Source: DATKFM01 sp963810485 (GTDB lineage: Bacteria; Pseudomonadota; Alphaproteobacteria; Dongiales; Dongiaceae). Taken from it: 64,000 bases of DNA. The position numbers and the translations under genes were made by a program. Shown piece after piece: positions 25,473-34,106 of this stretch. Within the stretch, counting starts at the first letter, position 1. Each line of letters opens with the position of its first letter. The notes beneath the pieces were generated by a model. That model ran no database searches. It was not told the DNA's origin and worked only from the letters and a program-made list of their open reading frames with translations. The DNA lies in the NCBI GenBank assembly GCA_963810485.1, contig CAWENQ010000006.1:156245-220244 (forward strand), given 5' to 3'.

Positions 25473-27359
25473 TCACCGTAGTCGAAAACTCGACTCAACG
25501 TGTTCGATAATTTGCCGCACCGAATCTTCGATCGGTTGCATTTGCGTGTCGACGATCAACTCCGGCGCCTCAGGCGCTTCGTAAGGCGCGGAGACTCCGG
25601 TGAAATCCGGGAGCTCGCCGCGCCGCGCTTTTTTGTAGAGGCCCTTGGGATCGCGCGTTTCACAAGTGTTTAAATCCGCCTTAATAAAAATTTCGTGAAA
25701 ATGTTCGCGCGCCGCCCGCCGCGCCCGTTCACGATCGGCGCGATAGGGCGAAATGAACGCCGTGATGGTGATGAAACCGGCATCGGCGAACAGCGCCGCC
25801 ACTTCGCCGACGCGGCGGATATTCTCCGCGCGATCGTCGGGCGAGAAGCCGAGATTCGCATTCAGGCCCTGGCGCACATTGTCGCCGTCGAGCACGAAGA
25901 CGTTGTAGCCCTTTACGAACAGTCCCTGCTCCACAGCCATCGCCAGCGTCGATTTGCCGGAACCCGACAAGCCGGTGAACCACAGCACGCCGCCCTTGTG
26001 GCCGGCGCGCGCGGCGCGCTGGTCCGATGAAATGCGATGCTTTTCCGTGCGCAGGTTCTCCGACCGCACGACGCGGATCTCCCGCTGATTGGGATAGCCT
26101 TCCATGTCGATGAGGCCGCCGGCGAGAATGTGCGATTCGTCGGTCAGCACGAAGCGGCCGGTGCGCGCGAACGACTTGGCCTCGTCGACGGCCAGCATGG
26201 CGCGGGTGCGCAGGATGACGTCGCCGACGCCGTGGCGGCCGATCTCGTCTGCGCTGTGGGCCGACAGATCTTCCACATCGAAGACACGTTCGACTGCCTC
26301 GACGGTGACGGGAACATCGCGGGTCGCGATGCGCAGGCGATACTCAGCGCCTTTTTTCAGAGGCTGCTGCGCCAGCCAGAACAGGCGGCCGCGGAACACT
26401 GTGGTCTCCAGCGGCGCGTGATCGGAATGGCTGGCGAGTTCGCCGCGTTCGACGAACAATTGATCGTCGAGCATGATGCCGACAGACTGGCCGGCCTCCG
26501 CCTCTGTCGCCGCCGCCGTCGTGTGCCAGGACTCGATCGAAGCGACGCGCGATATCTTGTTCGAGGGCGAGAACAGCAGCCGGTCACCGACCTTGAGCCG
26601 GCCGGATTCGATGCGGCCCACCAGGATGCGCCGGTCGTCGAACTTGTAGACATCCTGGATCGGCAGCCGCAGCGGCAGTTCGGTCGTCCGCCGGGTCGGC
26701 CGGAAGCCGGAGAGCACATCCATGACGGAGGGGCCGCGGTACCATTTCATCTGCGTGGACGCGGAGGTCAGGTTGTCGCCGTCGCGGGCCGAGACGGGAA
26801 TCACCGCATCCGCCGCCGCGCCGATGCTCTGGAGGTAGCCGCTATATTCGTCGCGGATCGCCTCGAACTTCCGCTGCGAATATTCGATCAGGTCCATCTT
26901 GTTGACGAGCACCACGATCTGCTTGATGCCCAGGAGGTTGAGCAGGAAGCCGTGCAGCCGCGACTGCTGCTGCACGCCGTGCGACGCATCGATCAGGACA
27001 AGCGCCGCATCCGCCGACGAAGCGCCGGTGATCATGTTCTTGATGAACTCGCGGTGGCCCGGCGCGTCGATGATCACATAGTCGCGGCGCGGCGTGCGCA
27101 GCCAGATCTGCGACGTATCGATGGTGATGCCCTGGTCGCGCTCGGCCTGGAAGGCGTCCATCAGGAAGGCCCACTCGAACGGCATGCCGCGCCGTTCGCA
27201 CATCGCCTTAATGGCATCGAGCTTGCCGTCGGCCAGCGATCCGGTCTCATGGATCAGGCGGCCGACCAGCGTCGACTTGCCGTGATCCACATGGCCGCAG
27301 ATCACGGTGCGGAGCTGTTCGCGCAGGGTCTCGGAAGCGGTGACGACCTGGTGCATCAC
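25473..27359 (-). CDS. cysNC: Bifunctional sulfate adenylyltransferase subunit 1 / adenylylsulfate kinase
   Basis: The 628-residue fusion works with CysD to turn sulfate into APS and then PAPS. The EF-Tu-like GTPase part (residues 1-430) has GHVDHGKSTLVGRLIHETGS, DAPGHREFIKNMITGAS and NKMDLI. The C-terminal APS kinase part has the P-loop FTGLSGSGKSTLA, then DGDNVRQGLNANLGFSPDDR and FISPYRADRERAR. The start overlaps the cysD stop by four bases. The genes lie upstream of a permease on the other strand. Confidence 0.95.
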   Translation of the reverse strand: MMHQVVTASETLREQLRTVICGHVDHGKSTLVGRLIHETGSLADGKLDAIKAMCERRGMPFEWAFLMDAFQAERDQGITIDTSQIWLRTPRRDYVIIDAPGHREFIKNMITGASSADAALVLIDASHGVQQQSRLHGFLLNLLGIKQIVVLVNKMDLIEYSQRKFEAIRDEYSGYLQSIGAAADAVIPVSARDGDNLTSASTQMKWYRGPSVMDVLSGFRPTRRTTELPLRLPIQDVYKFDDRRILVGRIESGRLKVGDRLLFSPSNKISRVASIESWHTTAAATEAEAGQSVGIMLDDQLFVERGELASHSDHAPLETTVFRGRLFWLAQQPLKKGAEYRLRIATRDVPVTVEAVERVFDVEDLSAHSADEIGRHGVGDVILRTRAMLAVDEAKSFARTGRFVLTDESHILAGGLIDMEGYPNQREIRVVRSENLRTEKHRISSDQRAARAGHKGGVLWFTGLSGSGKSTLAMAVEQGLFVKGYNVFVLDGDNVRQGLNANLGFSPDDRAENIRRVGEVAALFADAGFITITAFISPYRADRERARRAAREHFHEIFIKADLNTCETRDPKGLYKKARRGELPDFTGVSAPYEAPEAPELIVDTQMQPIEDSVRQIIEHVESSFRLR

Positions 27360-28150
27360 ATGTATCCGTCGCTGCGCAGGCGCTCGAAGGCGTCTTCGGT
27401 CTCGCGGTCCATGGCGCGGCCGGCGCGCTCCGGCGCCTTGGTCGTCTCCAGCTCAGCGATGATCTCGTCCAGCGACGAAGCGCCGCTCTCGATCGGCGAG
27501 GTGATATCCTCATCGCCGAGGGAGCGATAGCGCTTCCCCTTCTTGGAGAAATACAGATCGACGATCGGGATGCCCTCGCGCCGGATGTAGCGCCAGATGT
27601 CGATCTCGGTCCAATGCAGCAGGGGATGCACGCGCAGATGCCAGCCCTGGGGCAGATGGGTATTGAAGAAATCCCAGAACTCCGGCGGCTGATCGCGGAA
27701 GTCCCACTGGTTGCCTTCCTTGCGCGGGCTGAACACCCGCTCCTTGGCGCGCACCGCCTCTTCGTCCCGGCGGATGCCGGCGACGATGCCGGTGAAGCCA
27801 TGCTTGGCCAGCGCCGCCTTGAGGCCCAGGGTCTTGCGTCCGGCCGAGCGCGCCGCCGGCGGCAGCTTTGGATCGACCGCCTCGAGCGGCGGGCATTCCT
27901 CGCGGATCAGGTTCAGCCCCCACTCCTTCTCGTAGCGGTCGCGGAAGGCATACATCTCCTTGAACTTCTTGCCGGTGTCGATGTGCATGACCGGAAACGG
28001 CACATGGCCGAAGAAGGCCTTCTTGGCCAGCCAGACCATGACATTGCTGTCCTTGCCCAGGGACCAGAGCATGGCCAGCCGGTCGATGCGGTTGAAGGCC
28101 TCGCGGAAGATATAGACGCTCTGCGCTTCCAGTTGATCCAGATGATTCAT
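27356..28150 (-). CDS. cysD: Sulfate adenylyltransferase subunit 2
   Basis: CysD is the ATP-pyrophosphatase-fold catalytic subunit of ATP sulfurylase. The PP-loop is the variant LWSLGKDSNVMVWLAKKAF (residues 28-46, SxGKDS). Other family marks are VMHIDTGKKFKEMYAFRD, GIRRDEEAVRAKERVFSPR, WDFRDQPPEFWDF and HPLLHWTEIDIWRYI. At 264 residues it is slightly shorter than E. coli CysD. It is the first gene of the cysD-cysNC operon. Confidence 0.95.
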   Translation of the reverse strand: MNHLDQLEAQSVYIFREAFNRIDRLAMLWSLGKDSNVMVWLAKKAFFGHVPFPVMHIDTGKKFKEMYAFRDRYEKEWGLNLIREECPPLEAVDPKLPPAARSAGRKTLGLKAALAKHGFTGIVAGIRRDEEAVRAKERVFSPRKEGNQWDFRDQPPEFWDFFNTHLPQGWHLRVHPLLHWTEIDIWRYIRREGIPIVDLYFSKKGKRYRSLGDEDITSPIESGASSLDEIIAELETTKAPERAGRAMDRETEDAFERLRSDGYM

Positions 28151-28369
28151 GGCGGATTAGCGGACCTTGGGTCGTCGGACGCCGGGGAACAGGCCGCCGG
28201 CGCAGGAGGTTGCCCCACCGGGGCGGGCCGTGCAGTCTGCGGTCGCGGCGAGGGCCGGTGCATATAGGGCTTTGGTTCAATTGGCAATGTCTGACTACCC
28301 GCAATCCAAGGCTGCAACCGGGCAAAACTGTCGCACCGCCGCCTCTCTTCCAAAGTCCGGGGGGCGACA

Positions 28370-29625
28370 TTGATTGGCGGCCTGCCGACGGACCTTTCCG
28401 TCCTCGTCATCTTCGGCCTGACCTACGCCGGCATGGCGACCGGCCGCATTCCCGGTCTGCGCACCGACCGGGCCGGCATCGCCCTGGCCGCGGCGATTCT
28501 CATCCTGATCGTCACCGGCAAGAGTCCGGCCGAGGCCGTTGCCTGGGTCGATCTGCCGACCCTGGCCCTGCTGTTCGGGCTGATGGTGCTATCGGGAAAG
28601 TTCTCCCTGTCCGGCTTCTATGACTATTGCGCCTTCCGAATCAGCCATGCCGCGGGCAGCCCGGAACGGCTGCTGGCTGTCACCATCGTGGTCGCCGGCG
28701 CGCTGTCGGCCGTGCTGGCCAACGACATCATCGCCTTCGCCATACCGCCCCTGCTCTGCCTGGGGCTGCGCGCCCGGGGGCTGAATCCGGTGCCTTACCT
28801 CATAGGACTGGCGGCGGCGACCAATGTGGGTTCGGCCGCGACCGTGATCGGCAATCCCCAGAACATCCTCATCGGCCAGGTGGGCGGACTCGATTTCTGG
28901 CGCTTCATCGCGCTCTGCGGCGTGCCGTCGCTGCTGGGGCTGGGGGTGGTCTATGGCGTGATCGTCTGGCAATGGCGGCACCGCTGGGCCCTGCCGCGGC
29001 GGCCCGAGTTCGGCGCCGGACCCGCGGCCTCCTGCCCTGCGCCGGGGACCGCTGGTCAAGGCCGTGGTGCTGACGGCGGCGCTGCTGATCGCATTCGGCG
29101 CCGGGCTGCCGCGCGACATCTCCGCCCTCATCGTGGCCGCCGCCGTCTTCGTCAGCCGCTCGATCGAGAGTTCAGGCGCTGGTGCGGTCGGTCGACTGGG
29201 GCCTGCTGATTCTCTTCGGCGGCCTCTTCATCGTCACCGGCGCGCTCGCGGATCTGCCGGAGGCAGGCGCCCTGTTCGCGGACCTTGTAGCCGGCGGCTG
29301 GGCGCCGGAACGGCTGAGCATCCTGGCGCCGCTGACTTTGCTGATGAGCAACACCATCGGCAACGTTCCCTGCGTGATCCTGCTGCTGCAGGTGTGGCAG
29401 AATCCACCGGCGGAAGCGCTCTATGCCCTGGCGCTATTCTCCACCCTGGCCGGCAATCTGCTGATCACCGGCAGCCTGGCCAACATCATCGTCGTCGAGC
29501 GCGCCCGCAGCGTCGGCGAGCAACTGTCGTTCTTGGATCATGCCCGCGCTGGTATTCCCATCACGCTGTTGACCATGGGTGTCGCGGCGGTCTGGCTGCT
29601 GGCGATCGGCGTCGTTGTGTTCTAG
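28370..29625 (+). CDS. SLC13/ArsB-NhaD-type anion permease, frameshifted
   Basis: The predicted protein is a multi-spanning permease with two repeated halves. The first half (from 28370) includes LANDIIAFAIPPLLCL and AAATNVGSAATVIGNPQNIL, the hairpin signature of the SLC13/ArsB superfamily. The second half includes LMSNTIGNVPCVILLLQV and STLAGNLLITGSLANIIVVERA, the matching signature. The reading frame shifts by one base near 29030 and again near 29175, so the halves sit in different frames. Divergent placement from cysD suggests a sulfate or related anion as substrate, but that is an inference. The start codon at 28370 is ATT, GTG or nearby; the exact start is uncertain. Confidence 0.78.
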
Positions 29626-29628
29626 GGA

Positions 29629-29985
29629 TCAAGCCTTCGGCGGCTGCCACTCGAACACGGCAATCAGGCACCCCGTCTCGGTGCGCGAGTTGTGATGCGT
29701 GCCCGGCGCATAGCTGACGAGATCGCCGGTCTTGAAGACCGTGCCGTCGTCATCGATCAGCTCGCCCTCGAGGATGAGAAACTCCTCATAGCCGGGATGG
29801 TCGTGGGCGATGGTCACCGCACCGGGCGCCATGCGCATGGCATAGCAGCCTTGGCCCGTAGCCTTGTCATAGCTGATCGGCAACCAGCTCATCTCCGGCT
29901 GGACCGGTCCTTCCAGATCGTATTCGCGGAATCGGGTGTTCCGCAGGTCGATAATTTCCCGGCCATTTCTTTTGTTTTTCACCAT
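29629..29985 (-). CDS. Cupin domain-containing protein
   Basis: A 118-residue single-cupin protein. Cupin motif 1 is in IAHDHPGYEEFLILEGEL (His, His, Glu metal ligands) and motif 2 in TGDLVSYAPGTHHNSRTETG. It resembles ChrR-type or metal-binding cupins, possibly sensing or binding metals. The ATG at 29985 follows GGGG; the frame continues upstream without family similarity. It converges with the permease gene. Confidence 0.82.
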   Translation of the reverse strand: MVKNKRNGREIIDLRNTRFREYDLEGPVQPEMSWLPISYDKATGQGCYAMRMAPGAVTIAHDHPGYEEFLILEGELIDDDGTVFKTGDLVSYAPGTHHNSRTETGCLIAVFEWQPPKA

Positions 29986-30288
29986 GCACCCCGCGCTTTT
30001 CGGCTGTCCATTCGCATTGGCTATCGTAACCATAGCGTCGGACTCTAGTGCCCATCGGCATATTGCGCAAAGTTCACGAAGCCGTGAAACCACTGTAAAA
30101 CCAGCAGTCAGCAGCAACAACCGCGCATTGGCCGTCACCAATTCCGCGCGCCGATCGCGCGCCCATCGCAGCGGCTCACTTCCCTGTGAAACCGCGCGTG
30201 AGGACCTGTTGGAGAATCCGGCCTCATGCTACATGCTCACCCACAGTTTCATTCATCCCTGTACCTCAGTCTTTAGGAGCGATTAGTC
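29986..30288. promoter_or_regulatory. Divergent upstream region of the cupin gene and the bufferin operon
   Basis: About 300 bases between the cupin start and the bufferin precursor. AGGAG at 30275-30279 is the precursor's ribosome binding site, nine bases before its ATG. The promoter should lie here; related operons are known to be under extracytoplasmic sigma or metal control, but I cannot identify a confident -35/-10 pair. Confidence 0.45.
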
Positions 30289-30538
30289 ATGAAGAACAAA
30301 ATCCTGGTTGCCTCGGCCCTGGCCGCGGTTGTTTCCATGAGCGCCATCGGCAGCGCGCCCGCGGCCGACAACGAGAAGTGCTACGGCATCGCCAAGGCCG
30401 GCAAGAACGATTGCCAGACGGCGACCCATTCCTGCGCCGGCACCTCGACGGCGGATGCCGCCGGCGAACTCGTGGATCTACTTGCCCGCCGGCACCTGCG
30501 AGAAAGTCGCCGGCGGCAGCCTCGAGCCGAAGGCCTAA
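30289..30538 (+). CDS. bufA1: Bufferin-type RiPP precursor (DUF2282, BufA1-like), frameshifted
   Basis: The product begins with a Sec signal peptide (MKNKILVASALAAVVSMSAI to PAAAD). The mature part is EKCYGIAKAGKNDCQTATHS followed by CAG, matching DUF2282 precursors with conserved Cys. One base is out of place near 30468: after DAAGE the correct continuation, WIYLPAGTCEKVAGGSLEPK, reads in another frame and stops at 30538. With that repaired the peptide has four Cys, the expected number for bufferin 1, whose Cys residues become thiooxazoles that bind copper. It leads the operon with the modifying enzymes. Confidence 0.85.
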
Positions 30539-30573
30539 AGGCCTTCGCCCTCTGACGGCGGACGAGTCGTCCC

Positions 30574-31467
30574 ATGCAGGCGTCGCGGCCTGCGCAGAAC
30601 GCTAACGATCCGATCTCCCCTGCGGCATCGCTGCCGACGGCGGGGATCGGATTGCGCTTTCAGCATCACCGCGCGATTCTCGATGAGCGTCCGCCGGTCG
30701 GCTTCGTCGAAGTCCACAGCGAGAACTATCTCGGCGGCGGTCCGGCGATAAAGCATCTTCAGGCGGTTCGGCGGGAATATCCCGTCAGCCTCCATGGCGT
30801 CGGCCTCTCGCTCGGCAGCGCCGACGGATTGGACCTCAATCATTTGCGGCGCGTTTGTGAGCTGGCGGACCGCATCGATCCCTTGTTCGTCTCCGAGCAT
30901 ATTTCCTGGAGCGTCACCGGCGGAGTCTATCTCAACGACCTGCTGCCCCTGCCCTATACCGAGGAAGCGCTGTCGATCTTCTGCGCCAATGTGCAGGGGA
31001 TGCAGGAAGCGCTGAAGCAGCCGGTGCTGGTGGAGAATCCATCCACGTACTTGCAGTTCGCCCATTCGACGATTCCGGAGTGGGAGTTCGTCGCCGAGAT
31101 TTCCAAGCGCACCGGCTGCGGCCTGCTCTTGGATGTGAACAACATCTATGTCAGTGCCTGCAATCATGGCCTCGATACCGGCAGGTATCTGCAAGCCATG
31201 CCGCGCAGCGCCGTGCGCGAGATCCATCTGGCCGGCCATACCGCCAAGCAGATCGGCGATCAGACCCTGCGCATCGACGATCACGGCTCGGCCGTGTGCG
31301 ACGAGGTCTGGGCGCTCTATGGCGACGCAATCCGGCTGCTCGGGCCTGTGCCGACATTGATCGAATGGGATTCCCGGATACCGCCACTGGCCGATATCGT
31401 CGCCGAAGCTGCGAAGGCCGATTTCATTGCGCAAAGTCAAAGGGAGTGCGCCGATGCAGCTGCGTGA
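30574..31467 (+). CDS. bufB: Multinuclear non-heme iron oxidative (MNIO, DUF692) enzyme, BufB-like
   Basis: A 297-residue TIM-barrel metalloenzyme. Metal-ligand regions are visible: VHSENYLGG (His48, Glu50), SLHGVGLSLGS, VSEHISWS, VENPS, DVNNIYVSACNHG, IHLAGHTA, DDHGSAV and LIEWDS. In this family the iron cluster oxidises Cys of a partner peptide; for bufferins this makes thiooxazole groups. It lies 36 bases after the precursor gene and overlaps the next gene by 14 bases. Confidence 0.92.
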   Translation: MQASRPAQNANDPISPAASLPTAGIGLRFQHHRAILDERPPVGFVEVHSENYLGGGPAIKHLQAVRREYPVSLHGVGLSLGSADGLDLNHLRRVCELADRIDPLFVSEHISWSVTGGVYLNDLLPLPYTEEALSIFCANVQGMQEALKQPVLVENPSTYLQFAHSTIPEWEFVAEISKRTGCGLLLDVNNIYVSACNHGLDTGRYLQAMPRSAVREIHLAGHTAKQIGDQTLRIDDHGSAVCDEVWALYGDAIRLLGPVPTLIEWDSRIPPLADIVAEAAKADFIAQSQRECADAAA

Positions 31468-32228
31468 ACTCCAGCAGGCCATCGCCCGCGGCATCCTGAC
31501 CGATCAGCCGGAACCTCTCGCCGCCGTCGTGCGCGAGGATGGGCTCGACTACGACAAACGGCTGCAGGTCTACCGCAACAACACGATCATCAGCCTGACC
31601 GAGGCGCTGAAGGCGACGTTTCCCGTCGCCGCCGCATTGGTCGGCGAAAAATTCTTCGGCTTTGCGGCGAAAACCTTTATATCAGGCAATCCGCCGCTGG
31701 CGCCGCGTTTGGCGGAGTATGGCGGCGAATTTTCGGATTTCCTCGCAGAGTTCGAGCCGGCGCGCACGCTCCCCTACCTCGCCGACGTCGCCGCGTTGGA
31801 ATGGGCGATGAACGAGGCGCATCACGCGTCCGAAGATATCGCGCTGACCCCGCAGGATCTCGCCGCCGTGCCGCAAGAGAATGCGCCGTCGCTTGTTCTC
31901 GAATTACGACGCAGTTGCCGCTTGCTGTATTCCAAGTATCGCATCGACCGCCTCTGGCAGGCCCATCAGCCCGGCGGTTGCCTCCAGGATCTGGCGATTG
32001 ACGGCGACTGCCGGCTCCTCGTCTATCGGCCGCAGGATGATGTGGAGATGATGATCTCTCGATGCCGCCGGATTCGCGCTGCTGTCGCGCATCGGCGAAG
32101 GCGCATCGCTCGAAGCCGCCTATGAAGCAGCCGCGATGATCGATCCTGCCTTTGACCTTTCGGCTGCTCTCGGCATCCACCTGACGCGCGGCGTTTTCGG
32201 CGGCTATTCCGTTCTGGAATCGGCATAG
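31454..32228 (+). CDS. bufC: DUF2063 partner protein (BufC-like), frameshifted
   Basis: The N-terminal DUF2063 domain starts MQLRELQQAIARGIL and includes LQVYRNNTIISLTEALKATFPV and PPLAPRLAEYG, diagnostic for the protein that presents the precursor to DUF692 enzymes. The frame breaks near 32060; the following frame reads AGFALLSRIGEGASLEAAYE and ends at a TAG at 32228, the expected C-terminus. The ATG at 31454 follows GGGAG. It overlaps bufB, so the two are co-translated. Confidence 0.88.
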
Positions 32229-32237
32229 TGTAACGCC

Positions 32238-32699
32238 ATGACTGAAACCATCTCCGCGCCCCGAACCGGCCTGACCGGACTCGGCCGTTCGCTGATCGGA
32301 AAGCTGGAGAGCATCCCTGTCGCGCTGCCCGTCTTCGTATTGCGTCTGGGAGTCTCGCTGGTTTTTTTCCGCTCGTTCCTGACCAAGATCGACAATTGGG
32401 ACACGACGATCCTGCTGTTCGAGAACGAGTACAACGTTCCGCTGCTGCCGCCCGGTTTCGCGGCAATCCTCGCGACCGCGCTCGAGATCGCTGGACCGGT
32501 CATGCTGACGCTTGGTCTCGGCACGCGACTGGCCGCCGCGGCAATGCTCGGGATGACGGTGGTGATCCAACTCTTCGTCTATCCCCAGAGCTACCCCGAT
32601 CACCTTCTTTGGGCCGGGCCCCTGCTCTATCTGCTGCTGCGCGGCGCCGGCGCCTGGTCTGTTGACGCGCGCATCCGCGCCGCCGGCGAACGGCCCTAG
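32238..32699 (+). CDS. DoxX family membrane protein
   Basis: A 153-residue protein with four predicted transmembrane helices (starting VALPVFVLRLGVSLVFFRSF, then FAAILATALEIAGPVMLTLG, AAAMLGMTVVIQLFVYPQSY and LLYLLLRGAGA). DoxX proteins are the usual last gene of DUF2282-DUF692-DUF2063 operons, as in the gig operon of Cupriavidus. A redox or cofactor role at the membrane is likely but unproven. It converges with the glutamine synthetase gene, overlapping it by four bases. Confidence 0.88.
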   Translation: MTETISAPRTGLTGLGRSLIGKLESIPVALPVFVLRLGVSLVFFRSFLTKIDNWDTTILLFENEYNVPLLPPGFAAILATALEIAGPVMLTLGLGTRLAAAAMLGMTVVIQLFVYPQSYPDHLLWAGPLLYLLLRGAGAWSVDARIRAAGERP

Positions 32700-34067
32700 G
32701 CCGTCCGCAGATACCAGTCGAAATCCAGCTCGGTGACCTGGGAGAAAAAGCGGTCCTGCTCCGCGCGCTTGATGGCGCAGAAGATTTCCATGAATCGCTC
32801 GCCCAGATAATCCTTCAGGAACGCTGAGTTCTCCGTGCGGTCCATCGCGGCATACCAGTTGACCGGCACGGTCTCCTTGATCTGCTCATAGCCGTTGCCC
32901 TGCACGGCAGGGCCGGGATCCATCTTGTTGCGGATGCCACGATGCGCGCCCGCCAGGACCGTCGCCGCCACCAGATAGGGATTGGCATCGGCGCCGGCAA
33001 CGCGGTGCTCGATATGACGCGTCTCCGGCGCTCCCGCCGGCACCCGCAGCGATACCGAGCGGTTGTTGACACCCCAGGACGGCGCCATCGGCGCATAGCT
33101 CTTGCGGCGAAAGCGGCGATAGGAGTTGGCGTTCGGCGCGAAAATGCCGGTGGCCTCCGCCATCGTCGCCGCCATGCCGGCAATCGCCTGCTTCAGTAGC
33201 GGACCGCCTTCAGGATCCTCGCTGGCGAAGAGATTGCGGCCCTTGTCGTCTTCCAGGCTCATATGGAGATGCATGCCGCTGCCGGAATAGTTGGCATAGG
33301 GCTTGGCCATGAAAGTCGCGTCGAAGCCGTGCTTGGCGGCGACGCCACGCACCGTGCGCTTGTAGAGGATCGCCTCGTCGACGGCGCGCAGGGCATCGTT
33401 GCGATGCTGCAGCACGATCTCGATCTGCCCCGGCGAATATTCGGAGATCAGCGTGCGCGCCGGCAGTCCCTGAGTTCTCGCAGGCCGCATAGATCTCTGA
33501 AATGAACGACTGCATGTCGTCCAGATCGACCAGGCTATAGGCCTGCATCTGGCTCGGCCGGTGGCCGGTCTCCGGCGAGGCCGGCGGCTGCCGCTTCCCG
33601 CTGCCATCGCGGGCGCGGTCGATGACGTAGAACTCAAGCTCCACCGCGATGACAGGCGTGAAGCCGTCGGCCTTGCAGCGATCGACCACGCGCTTGAGGG
33701 CATGGCGCGGGTCGCCCGGCGACGGCTTGTCGTCGAGCTCATGCATGGTGGCGACGAAATGCGCCGTGGGCGTCGCCAGCCAGGGCGCCCGCACCAGCGT
33801 GCCGGGGATGGGCCAGCAAACCCTGTCGGCATCGCCGTCATCCCACACAAGACCGGTTTCCTCCACATCGGCGCCGGTGATGTCCAGGCCGAGGATCGAC
33901 CCCGGCAGGAAGCGGCCATGGGTATAGACGCGCGCCATCTCCTCGCGGCGCAGGATCTTGCCGCGGCCGACGCCGCAGGAATCGGTCAAAACAAGCTGAA
34001 AGCTCGTGACGTCCGGATTGGCGGCGAGAAAGGCTTCGGCCTCCCGCGCGGAACGTTCGATGCCCAT
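32696..34067 (-). CDS. Glutamine synthetase family protein (PuuA-like), frameshifted
   Basis: The N-terminal part (from 34067) begins MGIERSAREAEAFL and contains FQLVLTDSCGVGRGKILRR and the EFYV segment with metal-binding Glu. After a one-base break near 33480 the rest reads in another frame: SEYSPGQIEIVLQHRNDALR, FMAKPYANYSGSGMHLHMSL, NSYRRF and NNRSVSLRVP, the glutamate- and ATP-site boxes of the catalytic domain. This group includes gamma-glutamylputrescine synthetases rather than the nitrogen-assimilating GlnA. The neighbouring class III aminotransferase suggests amine or polyamine metabolism. Confidence 0.85.
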
Positions 34068-34106
34068 GATATCTGGCAGACTCCTTCCTTGTTCCCGGCT
34101 TCTTCT

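Noticed and set aside
30540..30556. The 88-residue reading of the bufferin precursor ending near 30555
   Set aside because: Its last third (from about residue 62) is Arg/Leu-rich and lacks the conserved C-terminal Cys; the alternate frame gives the expected YLPAGTCEK ending.
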